Source: an uncultured Bacteroidales bacterium (GTDB lineage Bacteria > Bacteroidota > Bacteroidia > Bacteroidales > UBA932). From it: a stretch of DNA of 51,882 nt. A model generated the notes under the pieces. It was not told the DNA's origin. It did not search any database and saw only the letters and a program-made list of their open reading frames with translations. The stretch spans positions 1-51,882 of the forward strand of contig CALVDQ010000017.1 in NCBI GenBank assembly GCA_944326325.1. Reading direction: 5' to 3'. Numbering within the stretch: the first letter of the stretch is position 1; each line of letters opens with the position of its first letter. Both the position numbers and the translations under genes were made by a program. Positions 41,624 through 51,479 of the stretch are shown piece after piece.

Positions 41624-43135
41624 ATGGAAAATATGGACTTGAACGAGCAGGAGCGTAACAGGCGCGAAGCTCTCACAAAATTACGGGATCTCGGCATCGA
41701 CCCTTATCCTGCAGCGCTTTATCCTGTCAATGCCACTGCACGGAAAATAAAAGAAGAATACGACCCTGAAAAAGGGAACATGTCCGATACAGCCATTGCA
41801 GGAAGGATCATGTCGCGCAGGATAATGGGTGCGGCATCGTTCATCGAACTGCAGGACGAAACCGGCAGGATCCAGGTGTACATCAAAAGGGACGAGATCT
41901 GCCCCGGAGAAGACAAGACCATGTACAACACTGTCTTCAAGAAACTTCTCGACATAGGTGACATAATAGGGATCAAAGGGTTCGCCTTCATCACCCAGAC
42001 CGGACAGCTTTCCGTACACGCCAAGGAGCTGACGCTGCTCAGCAAGTCACTCAGGGTACTTCCGATAGTCAAGGAGAAAGACGGGGAAGTGTATGACGCC
42101 TTCACTGATCCGGAACTTAAATACAGACAGAGATACGTCGACCTCATAGTGAACCCGTCCGTACGCGAAACTTTCGTGAAGAGAAGCATGATCATCGCCA
42201 CTATGAGGGAATACTTCAACGCGGCAGGCTGTCTCGAAGTCGAGACACCGATACTCCAGTCGATTCCGGGAGGAGCGACGGCAAGGCCGTTCATAACGCA
42301 TCACAACGCCCTTGACATCGACCTTTACCTTCGCATAGCCAACGAGCTTTACCTCAAGAGACTCATAGTAGGCGGATATTCAGGAGTGTATGAATTCGCG
42401 AAGGATTTCCGCAACGAAGGCATGGACAAGACCCACAATCCGGAATTCACCTGCATGGAAATATATGTGGCCTACAAGGACTATATGTGGATGATGGAAT
42501 TCACGGAAAAGATGCTGGAGAAGATTGCCCTGAAGCTGCACGGCACCACCGTTGTGACCATCGGCGACAATCAGGTGGACTTCAAGGCGCCTTACCGCAG
42601 GATGCCTATCCTCGAATGCATCAGGGAATACGCCGGCGTGGATGTGGCCGGTATGAATGAAGATGAACTCCGGAAGGTATGCGAGAAGCTGGATGTACCT
42701 GTAACCAAGGAAATGGGTGAAGGCAAGCTGATAGATGCGATATTCGGGGAATATTGTGAAAAACACCTGACACAGCCGGTATTCATCACCGACTATCCGG
42801 TATCGATGTCCCCTCTCACCAAGAGACACAGAAGCAATCCGGACCTGACCGAGAGATTCGAACTCTTCGTATGCGGCAAGGAACTGGCAAATGCCTACAG
42901 CGAGCTCAACGACCCTATCGACCAGCTGGAGAGGTTCCAGGACCAGCTCCGGCAGCGCGAGCATGGAGACGACGAGGCCATGTACATTGACATGGACTTT
43001 GTCCGCGCCCTCGAATACGGTATGCCGCCGACCTCCGGAATGGGCATGGGTATCGACCGCCTTACCATGTTCATGACGAACTCCCCTACTATCCAGGATG
43101 TGCTCTTCTTCCCTCAGATGCGCCCTAAGATATGA
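41624..43135 (+). CDS. lysS: Lysyl-tRNA synthetase (class II)
   Basis: 503 aa from the ATG 41624 (MENMDLNEQE). Anticodon-binding OB domain (GRIMSRRIMGAASFIELQDE) then the catalytic core with class II motif 2 (FAKDFRNEGMDKTHNPEFTC) and motif 3 (GMPPTSGMGMGIDRLTMF). Charges tRNA-Lys with lysine. The ATG of the next gene overlaps its last codons by 4 bp. Confidence 0.96.
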   Translation: MENMDLNEQERNRREALTKLRDLGIDPYPAALYPVNATARKIKEEYDPEKGNMSDTAIAGRIMSRRIMGAASFIELQDETGRIQVYIKRDEICPGEDKTMYNTVFKKLLDIGDIIGIKGFAFITQTGQLSVHAKELTLLSKSLRVLPIVKEKDGEVYDAFTDPELKYRQRYVDLIVNPSVRETFVKRSMIIATMREYFNAAGCLEVETPILQSIPGGATARPFITHHNALDIDLYLRIANELYLKRLIVGGYSGVYEFAKDFRNEGMDKTHNPEFTCMEIYVAYKDYMWMMEFTEKMLEKIALKLHGTTVVTIGDNQVDFKAPYRRMPILECIREYAGVDVAGMNEDELRKVCEKLDVPVTKEMGEGKLIDAIFGEYCEKHLTQPVFITDYPVSMSPLTKRHRSNPDLTERFELFVCGKELANAYSELNDPIDQLERFQDQLRQREHGDDEAMYIDMDFVRALEYGMPPTSGMGMGIDRLTMFMTNSPTIQDVLFFPQMRPKI

Positions 43136-44445
43136 AACGGCTGATAACCCTTATGCTTGCTGCGGCTGTCCTGGCAGGATGTACCGGCAAGGGAAATACT
43201 GTAGAGCTTCCTCTGACATGGAACGATGGATATGCCTCGCTTCCGCGTGGCTACGCACGCATCAGCAGTTACAGCAGGCAGGGTGAGGATTCGCCATGGG
43301 CACGTATCAGGCTCGAAATCTCCGCCTTGCCGCAGGGACTGTCGGAAATCCAGGTCGGAGACATTGATACAGACATTCTACAGACTGTATATCAGTCGCA
43401 TTTATCCGGAGATATAACAGATGAGCGGTACGACCAGCTGAAAAAGTCCTGGGATGTCGAACTGGACTCGCTCGGGCTGTCGGCCGGACCGGTAAAGACC
43501 AGGATAGCCTGCGCCTGGGGCAAGGATGCCGAAGGTAAGATGAAAGTGGTCATAGACTCCGACAACGACCTTGATCTCAGTGACGAAATACCGTTCACGC
43601 CTCAGTACGGAAGAATGGTGTTCAGTTCCGATTCACTGGCCCTTGCAAGTTCCGTAAACGCCACTTTCGAAAAGGTCGAGAACGGCAGGACCGTGACAAT
43701 GACGGCGCCTGTTTCGGTGGTGACATTCAACGGTTCCGACCCATCATACAATATTGCCAGCTACGCAACTGCGGAATATCGCGGACAGAAGCTCGGGGTG
43801 GTATCTTCTGACTTCCATGACTATGCTTTCATGAACCTGTCAGTGGCGGTCCTGCCTGCGGATGATACCGTGAAAGTCGGGAGGGAGGACTTGTTCAAGA
43901 AGAACGAATTCATGGAAATAGGCAACGAACTGCTCCAGATAAAAGGCGTGGACAAGAACAGGAATGTACTGATTCTCGAAAAGACCGGCAAGCCGAAGTC
44001 CGAACTGCTGTCGTCACAGACCGGCTACAGGGCTTTTCCGTTCGAGGGAGAGGAATTCTCCTCCAAAGACAGCATATCACTGGAAGATTTCAAAGGGAAA
44101 TATGTCCTTCTGGACTTCTGGGCTACATGGTGCAAGCCATGCCTGGCGGAGATTCCGAATCTGAAAGAACTCTATGCCATGACGGACAGATCCGATTTCG
44201 AAATCATCGGCATTGTGGAGCACAGTCCTGCCGGAAGCATCACCGGGACCATCAGCAAGTTCGGTATCCCTTGGCCGCAGATCATGTCCGGAGACGACAA
44301 CAGGATCGGCAGTGTTTACGGCATCTCGGGATATCCGTCGACATTCCTCCTGGACCGCGACGGGATAGTTGTCGCGAAAGATCTGAGAGACAGGAAACTG
44401 GAAGAAAAAATAAGACAACTCATGGCTATCCATGATGAGGACTGA
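43132..44445 (+). CDS. TlpA-like thiol-disulfide lipoprotein
   Basis: 437 aa. Lipobox (AAVLAGCTGK, Cys17). Residues about 20-310 are an uncharacterised beta-rich domain that contains DSDNDLDLSDE, an EF-hand-type acidic loop. The C-terminal thioredoxin domain has an intact WCKPC motif (Cys334, Cys337) in VLLDFWATWCKPC, so it can act in periplasmic disulfide exchange. It overlaps lysS by 4 bp and the SpoU methyltransferase gene by 14 bp, which suggests a tight operon. Confidence 0.88.
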   Translation: MKRLITLMLAAAVLAGCTGKGNTVELPLTWNDGYASLPRGYARISSYSRQGEDSPWARIRLEISALPQGLSEIQVGDIDTDILQTVYQSHLSGDITDERYDQLKKSWDVELDSLGLSAGPVKTRIACAWGKDAEGKMKVVIDSDNDLDLSDEIPFTPQYGRMVFSSDSLALASSVNATFEKVENGRTVTMTAPVSVVTFNGSDPSYNIASYATAEYRGQKLGVVSSDFHDYAFMNLSVAVLPADDTVKVGREDLFKKNEFMEIGNELLQIKGVDKNRNVLILEKTGKPKSELLSSQTGYRAFPFEGEEFSSKDSISLEDFKGKYVLLDFWATWCKPCLAEIPNLKELYAMTDRSDFEIIGIVEHSPAGSITGTISKFGIPWPQIMSGDDNRIGSVYGISGYPSTFLLDRDGIVVAKDLRDRKLEEKIRQLMAIHDED

Positions 44446-45253
44446 GTCTGTCACATCGGCACAGAACCCGAAGATAAAGGAACTTCTCGCGCTTCAGGAA
44501 AAATCAAGACTGAGACGCGGGAAATGTCTGTTTGTAGCCGAAGGCAGGCGTGAGATCGGACATTGCATCGAAGCCGGCTTCAACATAAGGACACTGTTCA
44601 TCTGCAGCGGGATAATCCCAGAAGACGAAGTTGAAGCGATACTGGAGAAAGGAGGCGCGGGAATAAGAGGAGAACAGCCGAACATCATCGATGTCCCGGC
44701 TGCACTATATGAAAAGATAGCGTTCAGGGGCAGTACTGAAGGAATCATCGCGGAAGTACACATGAAAGACCTGAGCCTCGGTGACATCAGGACGGGGGAA
44801 AACCCTCTCGTCGTTGTCCTCGAATCAGTGGAGAAGCCGGGCAATCTCGGGGCAGTGCTGCGCAGTGCAGATGCTGCAGGGGCTGACGCCGTGATCATCT
44901 GCGACCCGCTCACCGACATATACAATCCGAATCTTATCCGTGCAAGCATCGGGGCAGTGTTCACGGTACCAGTCGTGGCGACAGAATCGGAAATGGCCAT
45001 CAGATGGCTGAAAGACAACCGCATACAGATACTGACCGCGCAGCTCCAGGACTCAAGGCAATATTACGACACCGACATGACCAGGGGGACTGCCATCGTA
45101 CTCGGCACCGAATCTACCGGACTCACGGAAATATGGAGGAAGAACGCTGACGCCCACATCAGGATACCTATGCTCGGCAGATTGGACTCCCTGAACGTCT
45201 CGGTATCGGCAGCCGTCCTCCTGTATGAAGCCGTAAGGCAGCGCAACAGATAG
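44432..45253 (+). CDS. TrmH/SpoU family RNA 2'-O-methyltransferase
   Basis: 273 aa: an N-terminal substrate-binding domain (KIKELLALQEKSRLRRGKCL) and a C-terminal SPOUT knot with the three family motifs: ESVEKPGNLGAVLRSADAAG, LGTESTGLT and RLDSLNVSVSAAVLLYEA. SAM-dependent methylation of ribose in rRNA or tRNA; the exact site is unknown (RlmB/TsnR-like). The first or second Met (44432 or 44435) may be used. Confidence 0.9.
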   Translation: MMRTESVTSAQNPKIKELLALQEKSRLRRGKCLFVAEGRREIGHCIEAGFNIRTLFICSGIIPEDEVEAILEKGGAGIRGEQPNIIDVPAALYEKIAFRGSTEGIIAEVHMKDLSLGDIRTGENPLVVVLESVEKPGNLGAVLRSADAAGADAVIICDPLTDIYNPNLIRASIGAVFTVPVVATESEMAIRWLKDNRIQILTAQLQDSRQYYDTDMTRGTAIVLGTESTGLTEIWRKNADAHIRIPMLGRLDSLNVSVSAAVLLYEAVRQRNR

Positions 45254-45262
45254 AAAAGACAG

Positions 45263-46117
45263 ATGCCAATGAAAAAATTCGGTCTCATAGGAAATCCAAT
45301 CTCCGCCTCGAAAAGCCCGGCACTATTCAATGCCGGATATCACGGAAGATACAGCTATGACCTCATAGAAGAAGAGGAGTTCGGCAATGCATGGAAAAGA
45401 TTCACCGCGGGATATGACGGAATAAACGTCACAGCCCCGTTCAAGCTCGATGCATTCGGCAAGGCGGACATTCTTTGCGGGCTGTGCGGAAAACTCGGGG
45501 CAGCCAACCTTATACTCAAGACAGACAAGGGAATAGCCGCATACAACACGGATTTCCCCGGAATCATACTTTCCCTTCTGGATGCGGCATATCCCGAAGG
45601 AGGACACGGTTTTTTCCTGCGATACGGGGAAGACTTCCGGAACGCATCCGGTATCTTCAGGGAATTTTTCGGGCACAAGCCCAAAGCGCTGGTTGCAGGA
45701 TGCGGCGGGGCAGGCAGGGCGGCGGCAGCTGCGGCGGCGGCCACAGGATGCGAAACCGTACTTGTGAACAGGTCTTCGGACAAGGCACGGAAAATAGCGT
45801 CCGACATGACGGAATTCAATTTCACCATAGCCGGAACCGATGATTTTCCTGAACTTTTCTCCGCCTGCGACATCATAATCTACACCATTCCGGGACCGAT
45901 TGCCGGAATTGACGGCATACAGCCGTGCACGGACAGGAAGATACTGCTTGAGGCCAATTACAAGGACCCCTCGTTCGACGCAGGGACACTCTGCAGGGCC
46001 GGAGAAAAATGCATATACGTTTCCGGCAGGAGATGGCTTCTCTACCAGGCGCTGACAGGATTCAGTATTTTTACCGGGGAAAACCCTGACTTTGCCGGAA
46101 TGTGCAAGGTTATCTGA
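45263..46117 (+). CDS. aroE: Shikimate dehydrogenase
   Basis: 284 aa. FGLIGNPISASKSPALFNAG carries the substrate-binding serines. GINVTAPFK supplies the catalytic Lys (canonical NVTxPxK) and YNTDFPG the catalytic Asp. The NADP fold is at ALVAGCGGAGRAAAAAA, preceding a VNRSSDKA segment with the usual Arg that favours NADP. Reduces 3-dehydroshikimate in aromatic amino acid synthesis. MPMKK could start at the third Met (45269). Starts 9 bp after the SpoU gene. Confidence 0.92.
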   Translation: MPMKKFGLIGNPISASKSPALFNAGYHGRYSYDLIEEEEFGNAWKRFTAGYDGINVTAPFKLDAFGKADILCGLCGKLGAANLILKTDKGIAAYNTDFPGIILSLLDAAYPEGGHGFFLRYGEDFRNASGIFREFFGHKPKALVAGCGGAGRAAAAAAAATGCETVLVNRSSDKARKIASDMTEFNFTIAGTDDFPELFSACDIIIYTIPGPIAGIDGIQPCTDRKILLEANYKDPSFDAGTLCRAGEKCIYVSGRRWLLYQALTGFSIFTGENPDFAGMCKVI

Positions 46118-46160
46118 AAAATAATGTCTATCTTGCAAGGATGTTCTAAAACCGGAAATT

Positions 46161-46610
46161 ATGTCTTTGAATAAAGTTATGCTCATCGGCAACGTAGGGA
46201 AGGACCCGGAAGTAAGATACCTGGAAGGAAACGGGAAAGTCGCCTCTTTCAGGCTTGCCACCAACGAATATTTCCGGGACAAGGAAGGACGGCAGAGGGA
46301 GTTTACCGAATGGCATGGCATCGTCACATGGAACGGGAATGCCGACTTCGTGGAAAAGTACGTGAAGAAAGGCTCGCTCCTCTACATAGAAGGGAAAATA
46401 CGCACAAGATCGTGGACTGACAGGTCCGGGGCCCAGAAAACCTCGACAGACATATTCGCGGACAGCATACAGCTGCTCGGAAGGAATCCGGAAAACAGGG
46501 ACAATACGGCGGGCCAGGATGCCGCAGGTCCTGCTGAAAGGAAACTGGAGAAGACCGATGCAGCCAGGTCAATGGATTTCTCCGGTCAGGATGACGGCCT
46601 GCCGTTCTGA
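46161..46610 (+). CDS. ssb: Single-stranded DNA-binding protein
   Basis: 149 aa. The OB-fold (LNKVMLIGNVGKDPEVRYLE, FTEWHGIVTWNG, LLYIEGKIRTRSW) is followed by a flexible Gln/Asp/Ala tail and the acidic tip DDGLPF that recruits replication and repair proteins. This is the housekeeping SSB, in contrast to the tail-less paralogue at 33027-33371. Confidence 0.95.
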   Translation: MSLNKVMLIGNVGKDPEVRYLEGNGKVASFRLATNEYFRDKEGRQREFTEWHGIVTWNGNADFVEKYVKKGSLLYIEGKIRTRSWTDRSGAQKTSTDIFADSIQLLGRNPENRDNTAGQDAAGPAERKLEKTDAARSMDFSGQDDGLPF

Positions 46611-46672
46611 GACAGGCGTCGGTCAGTGTAAATCAGGAAAGGAATTGAAATAAAAACAAATAATCAGTTATC

Positions 46673-47932
46673 ATGAAATTAGATGTAGTTCTCGGGCTCC
46701 AGTGGGGAGATGAAGGCAAAGGCAAAATCGTTGACGTCCTTGCCGGAAACTATCCGATAGTAGCCAGGTTCCAGGGCGGCCCGAATGCCGGGCATTCGCT
46801 CCATTTCGAAGGTAAAAGCTTCGTACTCAGATCTATACCTTCTGGCATATTCAGAAAAGACGCAATAAACGTCATAGGAAACGGTGTCGTCCTGGATCCG
46901 ATCACGTTCAGGAAGGAATGCGAGAACATCGAAGCCACCGGAGTGCCGGTCAAGGAGAGGATCGCGGTATCAAAGAAAGCCCATCTCATACTTCCTACAC
47001 ACAGGCTTCTCGATGCGGCGAACGAAGCGGCCATGGGCAAAGGGAAGATAGGCTCCACGCTCAAGGGCATCGGACCGACCTACACCGACAAGGTGAGCAG
47101 GAACGGTCTCAGGGTAGGCGACATCCTCGCCTCCGACTTCCAGGAGAGATACGGGAAACTGAAGGCAAGGCACGTAAGGACCCTGTCGCAGATGCAGTTC
47201 GACTGCAACCCTGATGCCGAGGAAGCGGAATTCTTCGCTGCAGTGGACTACCTCCGGCAGTTCAGACTCATCGACTGTGAATATTTTGTCAACAAAGAAC
47301 TGGATGACAAGCCGATACTCGCGGAAGGGGCACAGGGTTCGATGCTCGACATAGATTACGGTTCCTATCCGTTCGTAACTTCCTCATCCACAGCCTGCGC
47401 CGGAGCATGTATCGGTCTCGGGGTGGCTCCGTCCAGGATAGGCCACGTCTACGGTATATTCAAGGCATACTGCACGAGAGTAGGAAGCGGCCCGTTCCCG
47501 ACCGAACTTTTCGACGAGACCGGGGAAAAGCTCCGGAAGATAGGCAACGAGTTCGGGGCCGTTACAGGAAGACCGAGAAGATGCGGATGGCTCGATCTCG
47601 TGGCACTGAAATACGCCGTGATGATAAGCGGGGTCACCGACCTTATAATGATGAAATCCGACTGCCTGGACTCCTTCCCTGTCATCAAGGTCTGCACATC
47701 CTATAAAGTGAACGGACAGGAGACAAGCCAGGTGCCGTTCGACACATACGCAAGCATAGAGCCGGTCTACACCGAATTCAAGGGATGGAACGCCGACCTT
47801 ACCGGCTGCCGCTCCGAGAGTGAGCTTCCGGAGGCATTCAGGAACTACATAGCTTTCATGGAGGATTACCTCGGGGTTCCTATCAAGATAATTTCACTCG
47901 GCCCTGACAGGGATGCCACAATCATGAGATAA
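46673..47932 (+). CDS. purA: Adenylosuccinate synthetase
   Basis: 419 aa. GTP-binding GLQWGDEGKGKIVDVLAG at the start, with the catalytic Asp of WGDEGKG. GGPNAGHS, the FGAVTGRPRRCGWLDLVALK loop and a C-terminal GPDRDATI complete the family set. Joins IMP and aspartate in AMP synthesis with GTP. Starts 62 bp after ssb; no clear promoter between. Confidence 0.97.
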   Translation: MKLDVVLGLQWGDEGKGKIVDVLAGNYPIVARFQGGPNAGHSLHFEGKSFVLRSIPSGIFRKDAINVIGNGVVLDPITFRKECENIEATGVPVKERIAVSKKAHLILPTHRLLDAANEAAMGKGKIGSTLKGIGPTYTDKVSRNGLRVGDILASDFQERYGKLKARHVRTLSQMQFDCNPDAEEAEFFAAVDYLRQFRLIDCEYFVNKELDDKPILAEGAQGSMLDIDYGSYPFVTSSSTACAGACIGLGVAPSRIGHVYGIFKAYCTRVGSGPFPTELFDETGEKLRKIGNEFGAVTGRPRRCGWLDLVALKYAVMISGVTDLIMMKSDCLDSFPVIKVCTSYKVNGQETSQVPFDTYASIEPVYTEFKGWNADLTGCRSESELPEAFRNYIAFMEDYLGVPIKIISLGPDRDATIMR

Positions 47933-47945
47933 GAGGGGAAAGAAG

Positions 47946-49331
47946 ATGGAGAGATTCGGCAAACTGCTTAGAGACAGCAAGAAGACAAGATGGGGAATGC
48001 TGCTGATAATATCCTTCGTGATGTTTGCGGCATATATCGCATCGGACAATATCTTTTCCGTAGAGAAAACCCTGATGGATCCTTCGGCATACGGGGTGAC
48101 ACAGGTCGAGTACGACAATCTTGCAGGAGCATACTCGATTTTCAACGTCTATCTCCTCATGCTGATTTTCGGAGGACTGATTCTGGACAAGATGGGGATA
48201 AGGTTCACGGGCATTATGTCCTGCCTTCTCATGGTGGCCGGCATCGGTATGCTTACGGGCTCGCTTTTCGACCTCAGGAACGCGGTGCAGGCCGGAGAGA
48301 CGACAGGATACATGAACTTTCTCGGAGCCAGGCTCAGGACACCGGTTTTCTGGGCTGTGATGGGAATCGGCGTATACGGAGCCGGAGCGGAGATTGCAGG
48401 CATCACGGCCACCAAAGCCATAGCCAAATGGTTCATAGGATATGAGATGGCCCTGGCAATGGGACTCCAGCTCGCCCTCGCCCGTCTGGGTACAGGCATC
48501 GCATACGGTGCGACGCCGGCCATCGTGAAAGCTGCCGGAGGAAACGTCGGGACAGCGGTCCTTATCGGTCTCGTACTGCTCTGCATCGGGCTTGTAGCCT
48601 TCCTGTTCTACTGCATATACGACAGGAAGCTGGACAGGCAGATCAGGGAAGCAGGAATCAAGGAGAACTCTTCCTCCCCTGAAGACGAATTCCACTTCAA
48701 GGATATCCTTCTGGTATTCAGGAACCCTGCATTCTGGATGATAGCCTTCCTGTGCCTCCTGTTCTATGCAGCGGTGAACCCGTTCCTGAAATACTCCACA
48801 GGAATGATGATAAGCAAATTCGGAGTCAGCGACACCCTCGCCGGACTCTTCCCTCTCATCCTCCCGATGGGATGCATAGTGCTCACTCCCCTGTTCGGAC
48901 GCATCTACGACAAGAAAGGCCACGGTGCAGATCTGATGATCTTCGGAGCCTTCCTGATCACGGCCGTACACCTGCTTTTTTCGGCACCGTTCATTACAAG
49001 CAAATGGGTAGCGCTGATACTCATGGCTCTTCTTGGAGTCGGCTATGCGATGCTCCCGTCCGCAATGTGGCCGTCGATAGCCAAGATAATGCCTGCAAAA
49101 CTCCTCGGTACGACCATGGCGTTGACATTCTACATACAGAATATCGGTTTCATCTTTGTTCCGAAGGCCATTGGAGCCATCAAGGAAGCTACGGATGACA
49201 ACTACACTTATGTCATGCTGTTCTTCGCACTGCTCGGGGCTGTAGCGATACTGCTTGCATTCAGCGTAAGGGTCCTCGACCGCAATAAACACTACGGTCT
49301 GCAGGAACCTAACATAAAGGAACAGGAATGA
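47946..49331 (+). CDS. MFS transporter (MFSD1-like)
   Basis: 461 aa with about 12 membrane helices (for example WGMLLIISFVMFAAYIASDN at the start, LLMLIFGGLILDKMG with the first-loop motif G-x-L-x-D-x-x-G). The sequence resembles Bacteroidetes MFS proteins related to eukaryotic MFSD1, a lysosomal dipeptide carrier. Substrate unproven. Starts 13 bp after purA; its last codons overlap the dxs ATG by 4 bp. Confidence 0.8.
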   Translation: MERFGKLLRDSKKTRWGMLLIISFVMFAAYIASDNIFSVEKTLMDPSAYGVTQVEYDNLAGAYSIFNVYLLMLIFGGLILDKMGIRFTGIMSCLLMVAGIGMLTGSLFDLRNAVQAGETTGYMNFLGARLRTPVFWAVMGIGVYGAGAEIAGITATKAIAKWFIGYEMALAMGLQLALARLGTGIAYGATPAIVKAAGGNVGTAVLIGLVLLCIGLVAFLFYCIYDRKLDRQIREAGIKENSSSPEDEFHFKDILLVFRNPAFWMIAFLCLLFYAAVNPFLKYSTGMMISKFGVSDTLAGLFPLILPMGCIVLTPLFGRIYDKKGHGADLMIFGAFLITAVHLLFSAPFITSKWVALILMALLGVGYAMLPSAMWPSIAKIMPAKLLGTTMALTFYIQNIGFIFVPKAIGAIKEATDDNYTYVMLFFALLGAVAILLAFSVRVLDRNKHYGLQEPNIKEQE

Positions 49332-51265
49332 GACTCCTCGACAATATTGACTCTCCGTCCGACATCCGGCATTTCAGCCTTGAGGAGCTGAAGCAGCTCT
49401 GCGCCGAGATAAGGGGATACATGATAGAATGCTGCGCGACCAACCCGGGACATCTCGGGTCCAGTCTCGGAGCCGTGGAACTCATAGTCGGGTTCCACTA
49501 TGTCTATGACTCCCCTGCGGACAAGATAGTCTATGACGTCGGACATCAGGCCTATGCCCACAAGATACTGACGGGACGAAGGGAAATCTTCAAGAAAAAC
49601 AGGAAGAAGGACGGGATAAGCGGCTTCACCAGGATGGAAGAAAGCATATATGACGCTTTCGGTGCGGGCCATTCCTCCACATCGATATCGGCAGCCCTCG
49701 GGCTCGCCACCGCGGCAATGCTAAAGGGACGGAAAGAAAAGGTCGTGGCCCTGATAGGGGACGGGGCCCTCACGGGAGGGCTTGCCTTCGAAGGGCTCAA
49801 CAATGCAGGGAGCAGCAAGGCCGACCTCCTTGTCATTATCAACGACAACAACATTTCCATCGACAAGAACATCGGTGCCATACACGAACACCTGCTGAAA
49901 CTTACCACCGACCCTACCTACAACAAGATAAAGACCCATATCTGGAACAAGATCGGTGAAGGCAAGTTCAGGAAAGCCATGCAGGAACTCGTGATAAGCG
50001 CTAAATCCCTGCTGGTAAAGAAGTCCGGAGGCGACCTCTTTGAGGCATTGGGATTCAGGTATTTCGGTCCGATAGACGGGAACGACATCGGACAGGTGGT
50101 GCATATCCTGAAAAAACTCAGGCAGCTGAACGGTCCTCTTATACTGCATACGATCACTACCAAAGGAAAGGGGTTCGCCCCAGCGGAAGAAGACCAGACA
50201 GCATGGCACGCCCCCGGAATGTTCGATCCGCACACCGGCAAGAGGATAATCCCTGCCGGACACAGGGAAAGCCGGTATCAGGATGTTTTCGGGGAGGTCC
50301 TTCTGGAGCTTGCAAGGAAAGACGACAGGATAGCAGGTGTGACGCCGGCCATGGCATCAGGGTGCGGGATGAACATCCTTGCCAAGGAAATGCCGGAGAA
50401 ATTCTTTGATGTCGGCATAGAAGAAGAGCATGCCGTAACCTTCTCCGCAGGTCTCGCAGCCGCAGGTATGAAACCGTTCTGCAACATCTACTCCTCGTTC
50501 TCCCAGCGAGCCTACGACCAGATAATACATGACGCCGCACTGCAGAAGCTCGGCATAGTCCTGTGTTTCGACAGGAGCGGACTTGTCGGGGAAGACGGCG
50601 CTACCCATCACGGCAGTTTCGACATGGCGGCCTACCGCAGTATCCCGGGTATCACGATAGGCGCCCCGAGAAACGAAATCGAACTGAAGGAGATGATGTA
50701 CACGGCCAGCCGCCACGATGGAGGGCCATTCATTATCAGGTATCCGAGAGGTTACGGCGAGGGAGTGGAATGGAGAAAGGAGAATTTCAAGGAACTCACC
50801 CCCGGCAAGGCCGAGAAAATGCTGGACGGCACTGATGCGGCTGTGATATGTGCCGGTCCGGTGGCGAACAGGGCACTTGAAGCTGCGCTGCGTCTCCGTG
50901 AAGAGACGGGAAAAAATCCTGCAATATATAATATAAGGTATATAAAGCCTCTTGATGAAGACATGCTCGGGGAGGTTTCCGGAAATTTCAGACAGATAGT
51001 GACAGTGGAGGACGGATGCCTGAAAGGTGGACTTTACGGAGCTGTCTCGGAATACGTGGCCGGAAGAGGTCTCGGAATTACGGTCACCGGACTCGGCATA
51101 CCGGACAGGTTTATCGGACAGGGAACCCAGAAAGAACTGCGGGCGGAATGCGGATATGATGCCGAAGGCATATACAGGGCCCTGAAATCGGCGGTCAGTT
51201 CCGCAGGAGGGTTGCAGATGGAATGGAATTCCTGCCTGCATTCCGAACCGGACCTGAGGGGATAG
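49328..51265 (+). CDS. dxs: 1-deoxy-D-xylulose-5-phosphate synthase
   Basis: First enzyme of the MEP pathway: condenses pyruvate and glyceraldehyde 3-phosphate with TPP. 645 aa, the usual length. GHLGSSLGAVE, the TPP motif GDGALTGGLAFEGLNNAG, FGPIDGNDI, GIEEEHAVTFSAGLAAAGMK and DRSGLVGEDGATHHG are intact. Overlaps the MFS gene by 4 bp, so it may depend on the purA transcript. dxr is 38 kb away in the same window. Confidence 0.96.
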   Translation: MRLLDNIDSPSDIRHFSLEELKQLCAEIRGYMIECCATNPGHLGSSLGAVELIVGFHYVYDSPADKIVYDVGHQAYAHKILTGRREIFKKNRKKDGISGFTRMEESIYDAFGAGHSSTSISAALGLATAAMLKGRKEKVVALIGDGALTGGLAFEGLNNAGSSKADLLVIINDNNISIDKNIGAIHEHLLKLTTDPTYNKIKTHIWNKIGEGKFRKAMQELVISAKSLLVKKSGGDLFEALGFRYFGPIDGNDIGQVVHILKKLRQLNGPLILHTITTKGKGFAPAEEDQTAWHAPGMFDPHTGKRIIPAGHRESRYQDVFGEVLLELARKDDRIAGVTPAMASGCGMNILAKEMPEKFFDVGIEEEHAVTFSAGLAAAGMKPFCNIYSSFSQRAYDQIIHDAALQKLGIVLCFDRSGLVGEDGATHHGSFDMAAYRSIPGITIGAPRNEIELKEMMYTASRHDGGPFIIRYPRGYGEGVEWRKENFKELTPGKAEKMLDGTDAAVICAGPVANRALEAALRLREETGKNPAIYNIRYIKPLDEDMLGEVSGNFRQIVTVEDGCLKGGLYGAVSEYVAGRGLGITVTGLGIPDRFIGQGTQKELRAECGYDAEGIYRALKSAVSSAGGLQMEWNSCLHSEPDLRG

Positions 51266-51317
51266 TTTTGCGGATTATCAAAAAAACGAAATAAAAGGAA
51301 GAAAAAACTAAAAAAGT

Positions 51318-51348
51318 TTTGGAAGAAAAGAATAATTGTCTATCTTTG
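51318..51348 (+). promoter_or_regulatory. Bacteroidetes-type promoter of the tRNA-Thr/Tyr cluster
   Basis: TTTG at 51318-51321 and TATCTTTG at 51341-51348, exactly 19 bp apart. tRNA-Thr begins 29 bp after the -7 element. Confidence 0.85.
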
Positions 51349-51376
51349 CAGTCCCTTTCGAGTTCGACAAGGCAAC

Positions 51377-51450
51377 GCCGATGTAGCTCAGTTGGCTAGA
51401 GCACGTGATTTGTAATCTCGGGGTCGTGGGTTCGACTCCCTCCATCGGCT
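51377..51450 (+). tRNA. tRNA-Thr (anticodon TGT)
   Basis: A 74-nt cloverleaf: acceptor GCCGATG/CATCGGC, D stem GCTC/GAGC, anticodon stem CGTGA/TCTCG with loop TTTGTAA (anticodon TGT), T arm GTGGG-TTCGACT-CCCTC, discriminator T. The middle pair of the anticodon stem is a T-T mismatch. Confidence 0.93.
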
Positions 51451-51479
51451 CAAAAGTTCTTTGATCAGAGATTTTTGAA

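Noticed and set aside
47922..49292. 456-aa minus-strand frame opposite the MFS carrier
   Set aside because: Antisense of hydrophobic membrane codons yields a polar His/Glu/Tyr-rich frame; no motif.
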